The notes under the pieces were generated by a model that saw only the letters and a program-made list of their open reading frames with translations, was not told the origin of the DNA and did not search any database. A program made the position numbers and the translations under genes. Shown here one piece after another: positions 7,752-14,200 of a stretch of DNA of 25,970 bases. How positions within the stretch are numbered: position 1 is the stretch's first letter; each line of letters starts with the position of its first letter. The stretch comes from Porphyromonadaceae bacterium UBA4262 (GTDB lineage Bacteria > Bacteroidota > Bacteroidia > Bacteroidales > Muribaculaceae), in assembly GCA_002396085.1 (NCBI GenBank), contig DGWI01000039.1, positions 1 to 25,970 of the forward strand. The letters run 5' to 3'.

Positions 7752-7791
7752 AAAAATCCACCCTTACGCTTATGTGTAACGGTGGATTTTT
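7752..7791. terminator. Strong bidirectional intrinsic terminator in the gene-free spacer
   Basis: AAATCCACC (7754-7762) pairs with GGTGGATTT (7781-7789), and inner TTAC pairs with GTAA around an 8-nt loop. It is flanked by an A-run and a T-run. No gene ends within 770 bp upstream on the plus strand, so it may serve an unrecognised short transcript, be a barrier before the 7917 gene, or belong to a remnant. Confidence 0.8.
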
Positions 7792-7879
7792 GTTCTGATT
7801 AGATTCGCGGAATTCCCAATATTATTTGTGGTTTAACAAAATTTTGCATTTCGGGGGGGGTAAATTGCGAAAAAATGTT

Positions 7880-7887
7880 TAATTTTG
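7880..7887 (+). promoter_or_regulatory. Bacteroidetes -7 box for the dockerin-FGE gene
   Basis: TAATTTTG lies 29 bp before ATG 7917. No clear TTTG -33 element at the usual distance. Confidence 0.55.
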
Positions 7888-7916
7888 TGCCGTGATAATC
7901 ATAAAAATTGAAAACT

Positions 7917-8915
7917 ATGAAACAATCTTATCTCAAAACAATGGCTCTGGCGTCATGCTTGCTGCTGGGGCTGAGCGCCACGGCGCAAGTGCAAGGTGAC
8001 CTCACTGGTGACGGCAACGTAGACATCGCTGATGTCAACGCCGTGATTAACATGATGCTGGGCAAGACAGCTCAAACTGCCGCCGGTGATGTCACGGGCG
8101 ACAACAACGTTGACATTGCCGACGTCAATGCTGTCATCAACATCATGCTCGGTAAAAGCGGCCAAGACGAAGCCATCACGACATTTACTGTCAATGGCGT
8201 GTCATTCAAAATGGTGGCGGTCGAGGGCGGCACCTTCACCATGGGTGCCACCGCAGAACAAGGAAACGATGTAGAAAGCAACGAGTTGCCGACACATCAG
8301 GTGACTCTCTCCGGCTACAGCATTGGCGAGACCGAGGTGACGCAGGAGTTATGGCAAGCAGTGATGGGCAGCAATCCCGGCTACTTCAAGGCTTCTACCT
8401 ACGCGGCCTACGGCGACAACCTGCAGCGGCCAATTGAGATGGTGAGTTGGGACGACTGCCAGGAGTTCATTACCAAGTTGAACGAGTTGACGGGGAAGAC
8501 CTTCCGTTTGCCCACCGAGGCCGAGTGGGAGTATGCAGCCCGTGGCGGCAACCGTAGCCAGGGCTACAAGTACGCCGGCAGCAATACTGTTGGAGATGTA
8601 GCGTGGTATTTTTATAACTCTTACGCATTAGGCGTCGATAGTCCAGACTACGGCACTCACACGGTCGCCACCAAGGCCCCGAACGAGTTGGGTCTCTATG
8701 ACATGAGCGGCAACGTATGGGAGTGGTGCCAGGACTGGTACGGCAGCTATAGCAGTGACGCGCAGACTAATCCCACTGGACCAGACTCAGGTTCATATCG
8801 CGTGTTCCGTGGCGCCGCCTGGTTTAACTACGCCGGGTACTGTCGCGTTTCGTACCGCACCCACAACCCGCCGACGTTTTCATACTATGACCTTGGCCTG
8901 CGTCTAGCCCTTTAG
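7917..8915 (+). CDS. Secreted dockerin-FGE (SUMF1-fold) protein with DGR-like variable tail
   Basis: This 332-residue protein has a signal peptide (1-24, ending SATAQ), two dockerin-like calcium-binding repeats (28-50 and 58-80, each DxTGDxNVDIADVNAVIN), and a formylglycine-generating-enzyme/SUMF1 fold (about 96-332; RLPTEAEWEYAARGG at 197-211, GNVWEWCQDWYG at 265-276). In true FGE two cysteines near the C-terminus bind copper; here Cys309 aligns with one and the other position is Asn, so sulfatase activation is unlikely. The tail RVFRGAAWFNYAGYCRVSYR...LGLRLAL has the layout of FGE-type variable regions of diversity-generating retroelements. Such proteins act as variable ligand-binding modules. 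I chose ATG 7917 because the three codons upstream begin with TTG and add nothing. It probably sits on the cell surface or is secreted. Confidence 0.88.
   Translation: MKQSYLKTMALASCLLLGLSATAQVQGDLTGDGNVDIADVNAVINMMLGKTAQTAAGDVTGDNNVDIADVNAVINIMLGKSGQDEAITTFTVNGVSFKMVAVEGGTFTMGATAEQGNDVESNELPTHQVTLSGYSIGETEVTQELWQAVMGSNPGYFKASTYAAYGDNLQRPIEMVSWDDCQEFITKLNELTGKTFRLPTEAEWEYAARGGNRSQGYKYAGSNTVGDVAWYFYNSYALGVDSPDYGTHTVATKAPNELGLYDMSGNVWEWCQDWYGSYSSDAQTNPTGPDSGSYRVFRGAAWFNYAGYCRVSYRTHNPPTFSYYDLGLRLAL
8802..8915 (+). other. Candidate DGR-type variable region at the 3' end of the FGE gene
   Basis: Residues 296-332 alternate conserved anchors (RG, W, CRVS, R, P, LGLRLAL) with positions whose codons are TTT, AAC, TAC, TAC, TAC, ACC, CAC, AAC, TTT, TAC, TAT and GAC. 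These are what adenine-directed mutation of AAY codons would give. No template repeat or reverse transcriptase is in the window, so the region would have to be a remote target or a fossil. Inference only. Confidence 0.45.
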
Positions 8916-8921
8916 TCTAGG

Positions 8922-8949
8922 CAGGAGTGGAGCGTTAGCGCACCCCCTG
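8922..8949. repeat. Hairpin module, reduced copy after the FGE gene
   Basis: GTG-GA-GC-GTTA-GC-G-CAC (8927-8943) with outer CAGG/CTG repeats the hairpin of the 7361-7646 element, 6 bp after the stop codon. It could be a solo repeat or, speculatively, a cruciform next to the variable region, as in known diversity-generating retroelements. Confidence 0.5.
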
Positions 8950-8968
8950 TTATTATTCAAAAAACAAA

Positions 8969-9000
8969 AACTCCACCAATCTCGGTGGAGTTTTGCTTTT
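8969..9000. terminator. Bidirectional terminator between the convergent FGE and thioredoxin-fold genes
   Basis: AACTCCACC (8969-8977) pairs perfectly with GGTGGAGTT (8984-8992) around a 6-nt loop, flanked by an A-run on the left and TTTTGCTTTT on the right. It can end both the plus-strand gene (stop 8915) and the minus-strand gene (stop 9000). Confidence 0.9.
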
Positions 9001-9473
9001 CAGAGTTGTGCGAGGTCTTGCTCGGTGGGATTCTTTTGGATAATGCGTCCCTCGGGGTCAATCAAGAAACTGCAATACTCACTCTCTTGTCGCCATGTGC
9101 GGCGCATCTTGTCTTGCGACGCTTGGTCGCAGTGCCATTGCCACTGGCTGTGCAACTGGTCAACTGCGACGAGTTGCCGATACATGGCCTCGCTCTCATC
9201 CATGTTGACCGACACATGCTGAATGCCATGCTGATGAGTGAGGCGGTTGAGTGTCAGGTTGGCGATGCGTGACTCTGGCTTGGTCGATGCCCAGAATGTT
9301 ACTACGACATATTCACCTCGCAGGTGGCTGAGAGATTGCTCTTCGGCTCCATCGGTCAAGGTCAGGCTGGGAGCCTGATATCCTACGCGGCCATCAGCCG
9401 GGGTGGTGTAGTAGGCCGAGGTGAAGACAAGCAGTATCGCCAGTGTCGCAATCGTGAATAATGATTTTGACAT
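9000..9473 (-). CDS. Thioredoxin-fold (TlpA/redoxin-like) exported protein lacking the CxxC motif
   Basis: This 157-residue protein begins MSKSLFTIATLAILLVFTSAYY, an N-terminal signal anchor, so it faces the periplasm. YQAPSLTLTDG and LRGEYVVVTFWAS are the usual start of TlpA/AhpC-like redoxin domains, and SFLIDPEGRIIQKNPT is their typical C-terminal strand pair. Where TlpA has WCxxC, this protein has STKPES, so both redox cysteines are absent; Cys residues occur only later (WHCDQ, EYCSF). It is therefore probably not a classical thiol-disulfide oxidoreductase but a scaffold or binding derivative. The frame is open 20 codons upstream through a structured leader; I choose ATG 9473 because of the signal anchor. 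A well-spaced promoter lies at 9615-9646. Confidence 0.85.
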   Translation of the reverse strand: MSKSLFTIATLAILLVFTSAYYTTPADGRVGYQAPSLTLTDGAEEQSLSHLRGEYVVVTFWASTKPESRIANLTLNRLTHQHGIQHVSVNMDESEAMYRQLVAVDQLHSQWQWHCDQASQDKMRRTWRQESEYCSFLIDPEGRIIQKNPTEQDLAQL

Positions 9474-9497
9474 GAATCTTCTTTTAAGTTCATAATT

Positions 9498-9606
9498 CAG
9501 GCTATGGCGCACGACATCCGTCGTTGAGGCCAAGCCTGTGCCGACTTTCGGCTATGGGCTCATAATAATGCCCAGGTTTGTACTACCCATTTCCGTCATG
9601 CGGAAA
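9498..9606 (-). ncRNA. Candidate structured leader RNA (possible riboswitch or sRNA)
   Basis: Between the promoter at 9615-9646 and the start at 9473 the minus strand can form four hairpins in a row. In transcript order they are TTTCCG/CGGAAA (9606-9590), TGGGC/GCCCA (9574-9555), GCCGA-AAG-TCGGC (9552-9540), and CAGGCT/AGCCTG (9538-9498) enclosing GGC/GCC and ACGAC-GGAT-GTCGT. An alternative pairing AUGGG with CCCAU would compete with the second hairpin, so the leader could switch. I do not recognise it as a known Rfam class from memory. The four perfect stems in 110 nt are seen; function is inference. Confidence 0.5.
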
Positions 9607-9614
9607 AGGGACTG

Positions 9615-9646
9615 CAAAAGTAGTCAAAAAACACAACCCCACCAAA
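9615..9646 (-). promoter_or_regulatory. Well-spaced Bacteroidetes promoter for the thioredoxin-fold gene
   Basis: On the minus strand TTTG (9646-9643), exactly 20 bp, then TACTTTTG (9622-9615): a near-ideal -33/-7 pair. Transcription should begin around 9608-9611, giving a ~135-nt leader. Confidence 0.8.
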
Positions 9647-9915
9647 TTTGGGGTGCTTAAATTTTCATAAAATACTGAAATCTAGCACCTTGTTTCTGCG
9701 GACAATTGAGTGAAATCTTTAATCCAATGGTTTTTTAACTTAAAATGTTAAATTGTCGGTGTAGTAGGCGTTTACGCGATGATTATCATTGCTGTTTCAT
9801 ACAGACTTTTAACACTTAACATTTGTTAAGAAATATGTCGGCTCTTGCCTCTATAATTTGCCCATCTCACAGAAACTTCGTAACTTCGTAGGCACAATTT
9901 TCAACAGAACCTAAA
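9647..9915. promoter_or_regulatory. Divergent spacer with TTAAC/GTTAA inverted repeats
   Basis: This gene-free stretch holds the perfect inverted repeat CTTAAC-ATTT-GTTAAG (9815-9830), another TTAAC-N7-GTTAA (9735-9751) and a further TTAAC at 9809-9813, which could be operator half-sites. A weak -7-like TATAATTTG lies at 9852-9860, and ACTTCGTA is duplicated in tandem at about 9876-9891. I see no RNA gene or ORF. Confidence 0.4.
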
Positions 9916-10368
9916 ATGGCGAAACTCAAGATACCCAACGAATGGTGGACCGCACCAGCCGAGAGCGAAGACGGTCAGTTGATCATGGTGACCGGACGCA
10001 GTGGCCTGGAACAGGTCAAGGCAGCAGGTGTGTTTGTCTATCGCATTGAGGTCAACTGGGCCTACAAGCCCGACGACAAGGGAATGCCCGACTATGCCAC
10101 TAGCCGGCTCATGGAGCAGGTGACCGATGCGTTGGAAGCCGAGTTCTCCAAGGACCCCGTGGCGGTGAATACTGGCATCTACACGGGTGCTGGCGAGCGC
10201 AACTGGGTGTTCTACTGCCGCAGTTTGCACATTTTTCAGCGCAAAATCAACACCATTCTCGCACCCTTCGAGACCCTGCCACTCACCTTCCATGCCGAGG
10301 AAGATCCAGAATGGGCCGAGTATGCCGAGATGTGTCAGTGCGAAGTGCACGTCACCGAAGAAGACTGA
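9916..10368 (+). CDS. DUF695 family protein
   Basis: This encodes 150 residues, without signal peptide, so probably cytoplasmic. The pattern W..PAES.DGQLIMVTGR, VNWAYKPDDKGMPDYATSRLMEQ, GERNWVFYCRSLHIFQRKIN and a final DPEWAEYAEM matches the DUF695 domain, of unknown function, found alone or beside other small domains in many Gram-negative bacteria. The whole protein is one such domain and is complete in length. It stands alone: its neighbours face away or towards it. A hairpin at 10404-10430 lies after the stop. Family assignment is fairly good, role unknown. Confidence 0.82.
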   Translation: MAKLKIPNEWWTAPAESEDGQLIMVTGRSGLEQVKAAGVFVYRIEVNWAYKPDDKGMPDYATSRLMEQVTDALEAEFSKDPVAVNTGIYTGAGERNWVFYCRSLHIFQRKINTILAPFETLPLTFHAEEDPEWAEYAEMCQCEVHVTEED

Positions 10369-10372
10369 CTAA

Positions 10373-10400
10373 TTAATAATTAAGAATTAATAATTAAGAA
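10373..10400. repeat. AATTAATAATTAAGAATTAATAA-type short repeat
   Basis: AATTAAGAATTAATAATTAAGAA follows the DUF695 stop and is built from two copies of TAATAATTAAGAA-like units. It belongs with the AATTCTTAATT strings near 1072 and 11340. Confidence 0.6.
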
Positions 10401-10403
10401 TAA

Positions 10404-10430
10404 GGCCGCTACCCTCACCAGGCAGCGGCC
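10404..10430. terminator. Terminator-like hairpin between convergent DUF695 and fabG genes
   Basis: GGCCGCT (10404-10410) pairs with AGCGGCC (10424-10430), with an inner CCT-CACC-AGG hairpin. No long T-run follows on either strand, so termination strength is uncertain. Confidence 0.6.
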
Positions 10431-10448
10431 ATTATTATGAATCAAACT

Positions 10449-10490
10449 AAGGCCTAAAGTCTAAGGCCTAAAGTCTAAGGCCTAAAGTCT
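10449..10490. repeat. Three perfect 14-bp tandem repeats at the fabG stop codon
   Basis: AAGGCCTAAAGTCT occurs three times without mismatch (10449-10462, 10463-10476, 10477-10490). The last base of the third copy is the last base of the fabG stop codon (10490-10492, minus strand). Confidence 0.9.
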
Positions 10491-11236
10491 TACATATTCA
10501 TGCCACCATCCACTTGGATGACTTGGCCGGTGACATAACTCGACATGTCGCTGGCCAGGAAGATGGCTACATTGGCGATATCATCGACTGTGCCACCACG
10601 GCGCAGTGGAATGCGCTGAGCCCACTCCTTGCGCACTTCCTCGGGCAGAGCCTGAGTCATAGCGGTGTCAATAAAGCCTGGAGCAATGGCGTTGGCACGA
10701 ATGCCGCGGCTGCCCATCTCCTGAGCCACGCTCTTGGCCAATGCTATCAGACCGGCCTTCGAGGCAGCATAATTCGACTGGCCGGCGTTGCCATGAACAC
10801 CCACCACGCTGGCCATGTTGATGATTGAACCACCACGCTGGCGCATCATGATAGGCACCAGGGCGTGGATAAAGTTGAAGGCCGACTTCAGGTTGACGTT
10901 GATCACGGCATCCCATTGAGCCTCGGTCATGCGCAACATCAGACCGTCCTTGGTGATGCCGGCATTGTTGACCAGGATGTCGATGTGACCAAACTCTTCC
11001 TTGACCTGAGCTACAACAGCCTCGGTCTGAGCAAAGTCTGCAGCATTGCTGGCATAGCCCTTGCACTTCACGCCTAGGGCGGCGATTTCCTTTTCAGTCT
11101 CTTGGCCAATCTCGTCAATCACGAGGTCGGTGAATGCGATGTCTGCACCCTCGGCTGCCATGCGCAGGGCGATAGCCTTGCCGATTCCGCGCGCTGCACC
11201 CGTGATGAGCGCGACTTTTCCTTCAAGTAATTTCAT
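10490..11236 (-). CDS. fabG: 3-oxoacyl-ACP reductase
   Basis: This short-chain dehydrogenase of 248 residues reduces 3-oxoacyl-ACP to 3-hydroxyacyl-ACP with NADPH in fatty-acid elongation, in the cytoplasm. Seen: the nucleotide-binding motif TGAARGIG (12-19), NNAG (90-93), the catalytic Asn115, Ser143, Tyr156 and Lys160 (YAASK), and the FabG signature APGFIDTAMT followed by a C-terminal VTGQVIQVDGGMNM. It closely fits the FabG subgroup rather than a general sugar or steroid dehydrogenase, with normal length. It is not in a fab cluster here; it is monocistronic between a promoter at 11301 and a hairpin at 10404. Confidence 0.95.
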   Translation of the reverse strand: MKLLEGKVALITGAARGIGKAIALRMAAEGADIAFTDLVIDEIGQETEKEIAALGVKCKGYASNAADFAQTEAVVAQVKEEFGHIDILVNNAGITKDGLMLRMTEAQWDAVINVNLKSAFNFIHALVPIMMRQRGGSIINMASVVGVHGNAGQSNYAASKAGLIALAKSVAQEMGSRGIRANAIAPGFIDTAMTQALPEEVRKEWAQRIPLRRGGTVDDIANVAIFLASDMSSYVTGQVIQVDGGMNM

Positions 11237-11250
11237 TTTTTATAGTCGTT

Positions 11251-11285
11251 AATCTAGATTATCTAGACAGTCTAGTGCATCTAGT
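11251..11285. repeat. TCTAG short repeats in the fabG leader
   Basis: Units such as TCTAGATTA, TCTAGACAG, TCTAGTGCA and TCTAGTTGG repeat every 9-10 bp in the 5' UTR. They resemble the array at 2945-2992. Confidence 0.7.
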
Positions 11286-11300
11286 TGGTTAAACAGGCTG

Positions 11301-11308
11301 CAAAGGTA
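11301..11308 (-). promoter_or_regulatory. Bacteroidetes -7 box for fabG
   Basis: The minus strand reads TACCTTTG, 64 bp before the fabG start. No clear -33 element. Confidence 0.65.
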
Positions 11309-11373
11309 CTAAAATAATTGAGAATGCAGAATTAAAAAATGAGAATTAAGAATTAAGAATTGAAATTTTTCGT

Positions 11374-11381
11374 TATCTTTG
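11374..11381 (+). promoter_or_regulatory. Bacteroidetes -7 box for the GH9-deacetylase gene
   Basis: TATCTTTG matches TAnnTTTG and lies 25 bp before ATG 11407. AATTAAGAATTAAGAATTG repeats (11343-11361) precede it. Confidence 0.65.
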
Positions 11382-11406
11382 CGCAGCAAATTAACGCAAA
11401 AGAACA

Positions 11407-13926
11407 ATGAAGCAAACGATACTGGCCGCTCTGGCGGCAACACTGATGGCGCTCACGTCACAGGCCGCAGCATGGATTCGTATCAATCAGTTGGGCTACT
11501 TGCCGCAATCAACCAAGGTGGCAGTGTGGATGTCTAGCGATGCGAGTCACGTTGCCGATTTTGAACTGATTGATGACTACACCGGGCAGGTGGCCTATCG
11601 TGGCACTAAGGTTACCCCGACGCGCCCATTGCAGTTCATGCAGTCGACCGCTCGACTCGACTTCAGCGATTTCACGCGCCCGGGTACCTATCGCATCAGG
11701 GTGGGGCAGACGCTCTCGCCGGTGTTTCCCATCAACTGCCACGTCTATGACGGCACAGCCGACTTCCTGCTCAACTACATGCGCCAACAGCAGTGCGGCT
11801 TCAACCCGTTCCAGAACGACAGTTGTCACACACGCGACGCATTTGTGCGCTATCACCCGTCGCTCGAGGGACAGCACATCGACGTGCGGGGTGGCTGGCA
11901 CGATGCCGCCGACCTGCTGCAATACACCACCACCAGCGCCAATGCCATCTATCAACTGATGTTTGCCTATCAGCAACACCCCGAGGTGTTCGGTGACCGA
12001 TATGCTGCCAATGGCACGCGGGGATGCAACGGCATTCCCGACATTGTCGACCAGATCAAGTGGGGACTCGACTGGCTCGACAAGATGAACCCGGTCAAGG
12101 GCGAACTGTACAACCAGATTGCCGACGACCGCGACCACATTGGCATGAAGATGCCCAAGGACGACCCTGCCGACTATGGTCGTGGCCCGGGCGGTGGAAG
12201 GCCGGTTTACTACGTCAATGGCAAGCCACAGCAGCGAGGCAAATACCTCAACGCCACGATGGGAGCAGCCAGCACAGCCGGCAAGTTTGCCAGCGACTTT
12301 GCAGTGGGGAGTAAGGTGTTGGCTCCGTTCTATCCCGATTTTGCTACCCGCATTGGTAATAAGGCAGCCGATGCCTTTCAGGTGGGCATCGACATGCCGG
12401 GCAATGCCCAGACGGTGTCGGTTGTTTCGCCTTATATATATGAAGAGGACAACTGGGTCGATGACATGGAGTTGGGGGCCATCGAACTCTATCGGATGAC
12501 GGGCGACGCACGCTATCTGACCCAAGCCATCGAGTATGGCCGTCGTGAGCCGGTCACCCCCTGGATGGGAGCTGACAGTGCGCGACACTACCAGTGGTAC
12601 CCCTTCATGAACATGGGCCACTACCGTGTGGCACAAGAGGGTAATGAGCGCGTCCGGGCCGAGTTTATCCGCAACTTGCGGGCTGGTCTGCAACGCGTGC
12701 GTGAGCGCGCCGCCGACCACCCCTTCATGTGGGGCGTGCCGGGCATCTGGTGCAGCAACAACTTGACCACCGCCCTGCTCACTCAGTGCATCCTCTACCG
12801 CCAGTTGACTTGCGATTGCACCTACGACGAGATGGAGGCCGCTTTGCGCGACTGGCTCTTCGGCTGCAACCCTTGGGGCACGAGCATGGTGGTTGAGTTG
12901 CCCATCGGCGGCACCTATCCCCGCGCCACGCACAGCAACTGGGTCTTCGAGCAGGTGGGTTTCCCCACGGGTGGACTGGTCGACGGTCCGGTCTATGCCA
13001 CCATCTTCAATAGTCTCAAGGGCGTGAACATCACCGACGACATGCCGCACGTCACCAGCAATGCCTATCATGATGTGCAACCGGGCGATGTGGTCTATCA
13101 CGACAACACCCACGACTACAGCACCAACGAGCCCACCATGGACGGCACGGCGTCGCTCACCTTCCCGCTGGCCGAGTACGAGGCACAGGGTAGGGCGCAG
13201 GCTGGCGTGACGGCCGGTGCGCCGGTCTATAGTCACGGCGGCATCGTGCAGGGCAACCCCGGCAAGAAGGAGATTTGCTTGGTGTTCACTGCCGACGACC
13301 GTGCCGATGGTGCGCAGCGCATCATCTCCACGCTCAAGCGTCAGGGCATTCAGGGGGCATTTTTCTTCACGGGTCGGTTCTTCGACATGTACCCCGATGT
13401 GGTGCGGCAGTTGCTGGCCGATGGGCACTATGTGGGCACCCACAGTTATGGCCATCTGCTCTACGCTCCGTGGGACAACCGCGACTCGTGCCTGGTGGGG
13501 CAGCAGGAGTTTGTCGACGACCTCAAGCGGGCCTACACCGCGATGGCCCAGTTCGGCATCACGCCGCAGTCGGCTCCCTACTTCATCCCGCCTTACGAGT
13601 GGTACAACGACCACCATGCGTCATGGGCGCGCCAGATGGGGCTGCAGATCGTCAACTTCACCGGTGGAACGCTCAGCAACGAGGACTACACCTGGCCGGG
13701 CATCGAGCAGGAGACCGGTGCCACCTATCGCAGCAGCCGCTGGCTCTACGACCACATGCTGCAGTATGAGCGCGAGCACACCCTCAATGGCCACCTGTTG
13801 ATGATTCACCTGGGCACCGACCCACGCCGCACCGACAAATTCTACGACCGCCTCCCCGACATCATCCGCACCCTCACCAAGCGCGGCTACCAGTTCGTCT
13901 CCCTCCCCGCCCTGCTCACCCAGTAA
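11407..13926 (+). CDS. Secreted GH9 glucanase fused to a NodB-type (CE4) polysaccharide deacetylase
   Basis: This 839-residue protein is exported (signal 1-21). The order is an Ig-like GH9 N-terminal domain (about 22-110, WIRINQLGYLPQ at the front), a GH9 (alpha/alpha)6 catalytic domain (about 115-590) with the catalytic aspartates in GGWHDAAD (Asp166, Asp169) and the acid Glu575 in STNEPTMDGTASL, then a NodB-like domain (about 620-839). In the latter the probable base/metal Asp pair is FTADD (630-631), the metal histidines are HSYGH (679, 683), and a late MIHLG (His801) fits motif 5. GH9 enzymes are endoglucanases or related beta-glucanases, so this should cleave a beta-glucan or glucomannan and strip acetyl groups. 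No lipobox or dockerin. Substrate unproven. Confidence 0.9.
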   Translation: MKQTILAALAATLMALTSQAAAWIRINQLGYLPQSTKVAVWMSSDASHVADFELIDDYTGQVAYRGTKVTPTRPLQFMQSTARLDFSDFTRPGTYRIRVGQTLSPVFPINCHVYDGTADFLLNYMRQQQCGFNPFQNDSCHTRDAFVRYHPSLEGQHIDVRGGWHDAADLLQYTTTSANAIYQLMFAYQQHPEVFGDRYAANGTRGCNGIPDIVDQIKWGLDWLDKMNPVKGELYNQIADDRDHIGMKMPKDDPADYGRGPGGGRPVYYVNGKPQQRGKYLNATMGAASTAGKFASDFAVGSKVLAPFYPDFATRIGNKAADAFQVGIDMPGNAQTVSVVSPYIYEEDNWVDDMELGAIELYRMTGDARYLTQAIEYGRREPVTPWMGADSARHYQWYPFMNMGHYRVAQEGNERVRAEFIRNLRAGLQRVRERAADHPFMWGVPGIWCSNNLTTALLTQCILYRQLTCDCTYDEMEAALRDWLFGCNPWGTSMVVELPIGGTYPRATHSNWVFEQVGFPTGGLVDGPVYATIFNSLKGVNITDDMPHVTSNAYHDVQPGDVVYHDNTHDYSTNEPTMDGTASLTFPLAEYEAQGRAQAGVTAGAPVYSHGGIVQGNPGKKEICLVFTADDRADGAQRIISTLKRQGIQGAFFFTGRFFDMYPDVVRQLLADGHYVGTHSYGHLLYAPWDNRDSCLVGQQEFVDDLKRAYTAMAQFGITPQSAPYFIPPYEWYNDHHASWARQMGLQIVNFTGGTLSNEDYTWPGIEQETGATYRSSRWLYDHMLQYEREHTLNGHLLMIHLGTDPRRTDKFYDRLPDIIRTLTKRGYQFVSLPALLTQ

Positions 13927-13973
13927 AATTCACAGGGAGTGTGTCAACATGAATTGCCCGTCTGTTTCCCCAG

Positions 13974-14032
13974 GTAGGGACGCGGCGTGCCGCGTGATAG
14001 GCCACAGTCCCTCTCCCCTGACAGGGGAGAGG
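13974..14032. repeat. REP-like palindromes after the GH9 gene
   Basis: Two strong hairpins are side by side: ACGCGGC-GT-GCCGCGT (13980-13995) and CCTCTCCCCT-GAC-AGGGGAGAGG (14010-14032). The first, with its flanks GTAGGGA...GA, recurs inverted at 22729-22752 as a 24-bp exact match. They may double as the terminator of the GH9 gene. Confidence 0.75.
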
Positions 14033-14165
14033 TTAGGAGAGGGGTCACCCCCAGCCACAATGAACACCAAACCCACCAATTTTCCCCAGATGCGTCGAAG
14101 AGGAACTTTTAATTGCCATTTTTGCGGATTTTGATGACGAATGGTCTGGTTTTGTGATTTTTTTG

Positions 14166-14173
14166 TACCTTTG
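14166..14173 (+). promoter_or_regulatory. Bacteroidetes -7 box for the first LRR-dockerin gene
   Basis: TACCTTTG lies 27 bp before ATG 14201. No clear TTTG at the usual -33 distance. Confidence 0.65.
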
Positions 14174-14200
14174 CATGACTAACCAATCTGTGAGTATGGT

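Noticed and set aside
7567..7752. 61-codon open frame downstream of the inverted-repeat element
   Set aside because: It starts inside the palindromic element and has no promoter or protein-like sequence, so it is not called as a gene.
7917..8915. Active formylglycine-generating enzyme (sulfatase activator)
   Set aside because: One of the two copper-binding cysteines is replaced by Asn, and no sulfatase is near, so a binding role is more likely.
8985..9272. 95-codon plus-strand frame opposite the thioredoxin-fold gene
   Set aside because: It overlaps the terminator and the real minus-strand gene and shows no gene features.
9474..9533. N-terminal extension of the thioredoxin-fold gene (20 more codons)
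   Set aside because: It starts at TTG, lies within the hairpin leader and would put a charged stretch before a good signal anchor.
11509..13617. 702-codon open frame on the minus strand opposite the GH9-deacetylase gene
   Set aside because: It is an antisense shadow: G/C-rich codon usage of the real gene leaves few stops opposite it, and its translation is Val/His/Arg-rich without domains.
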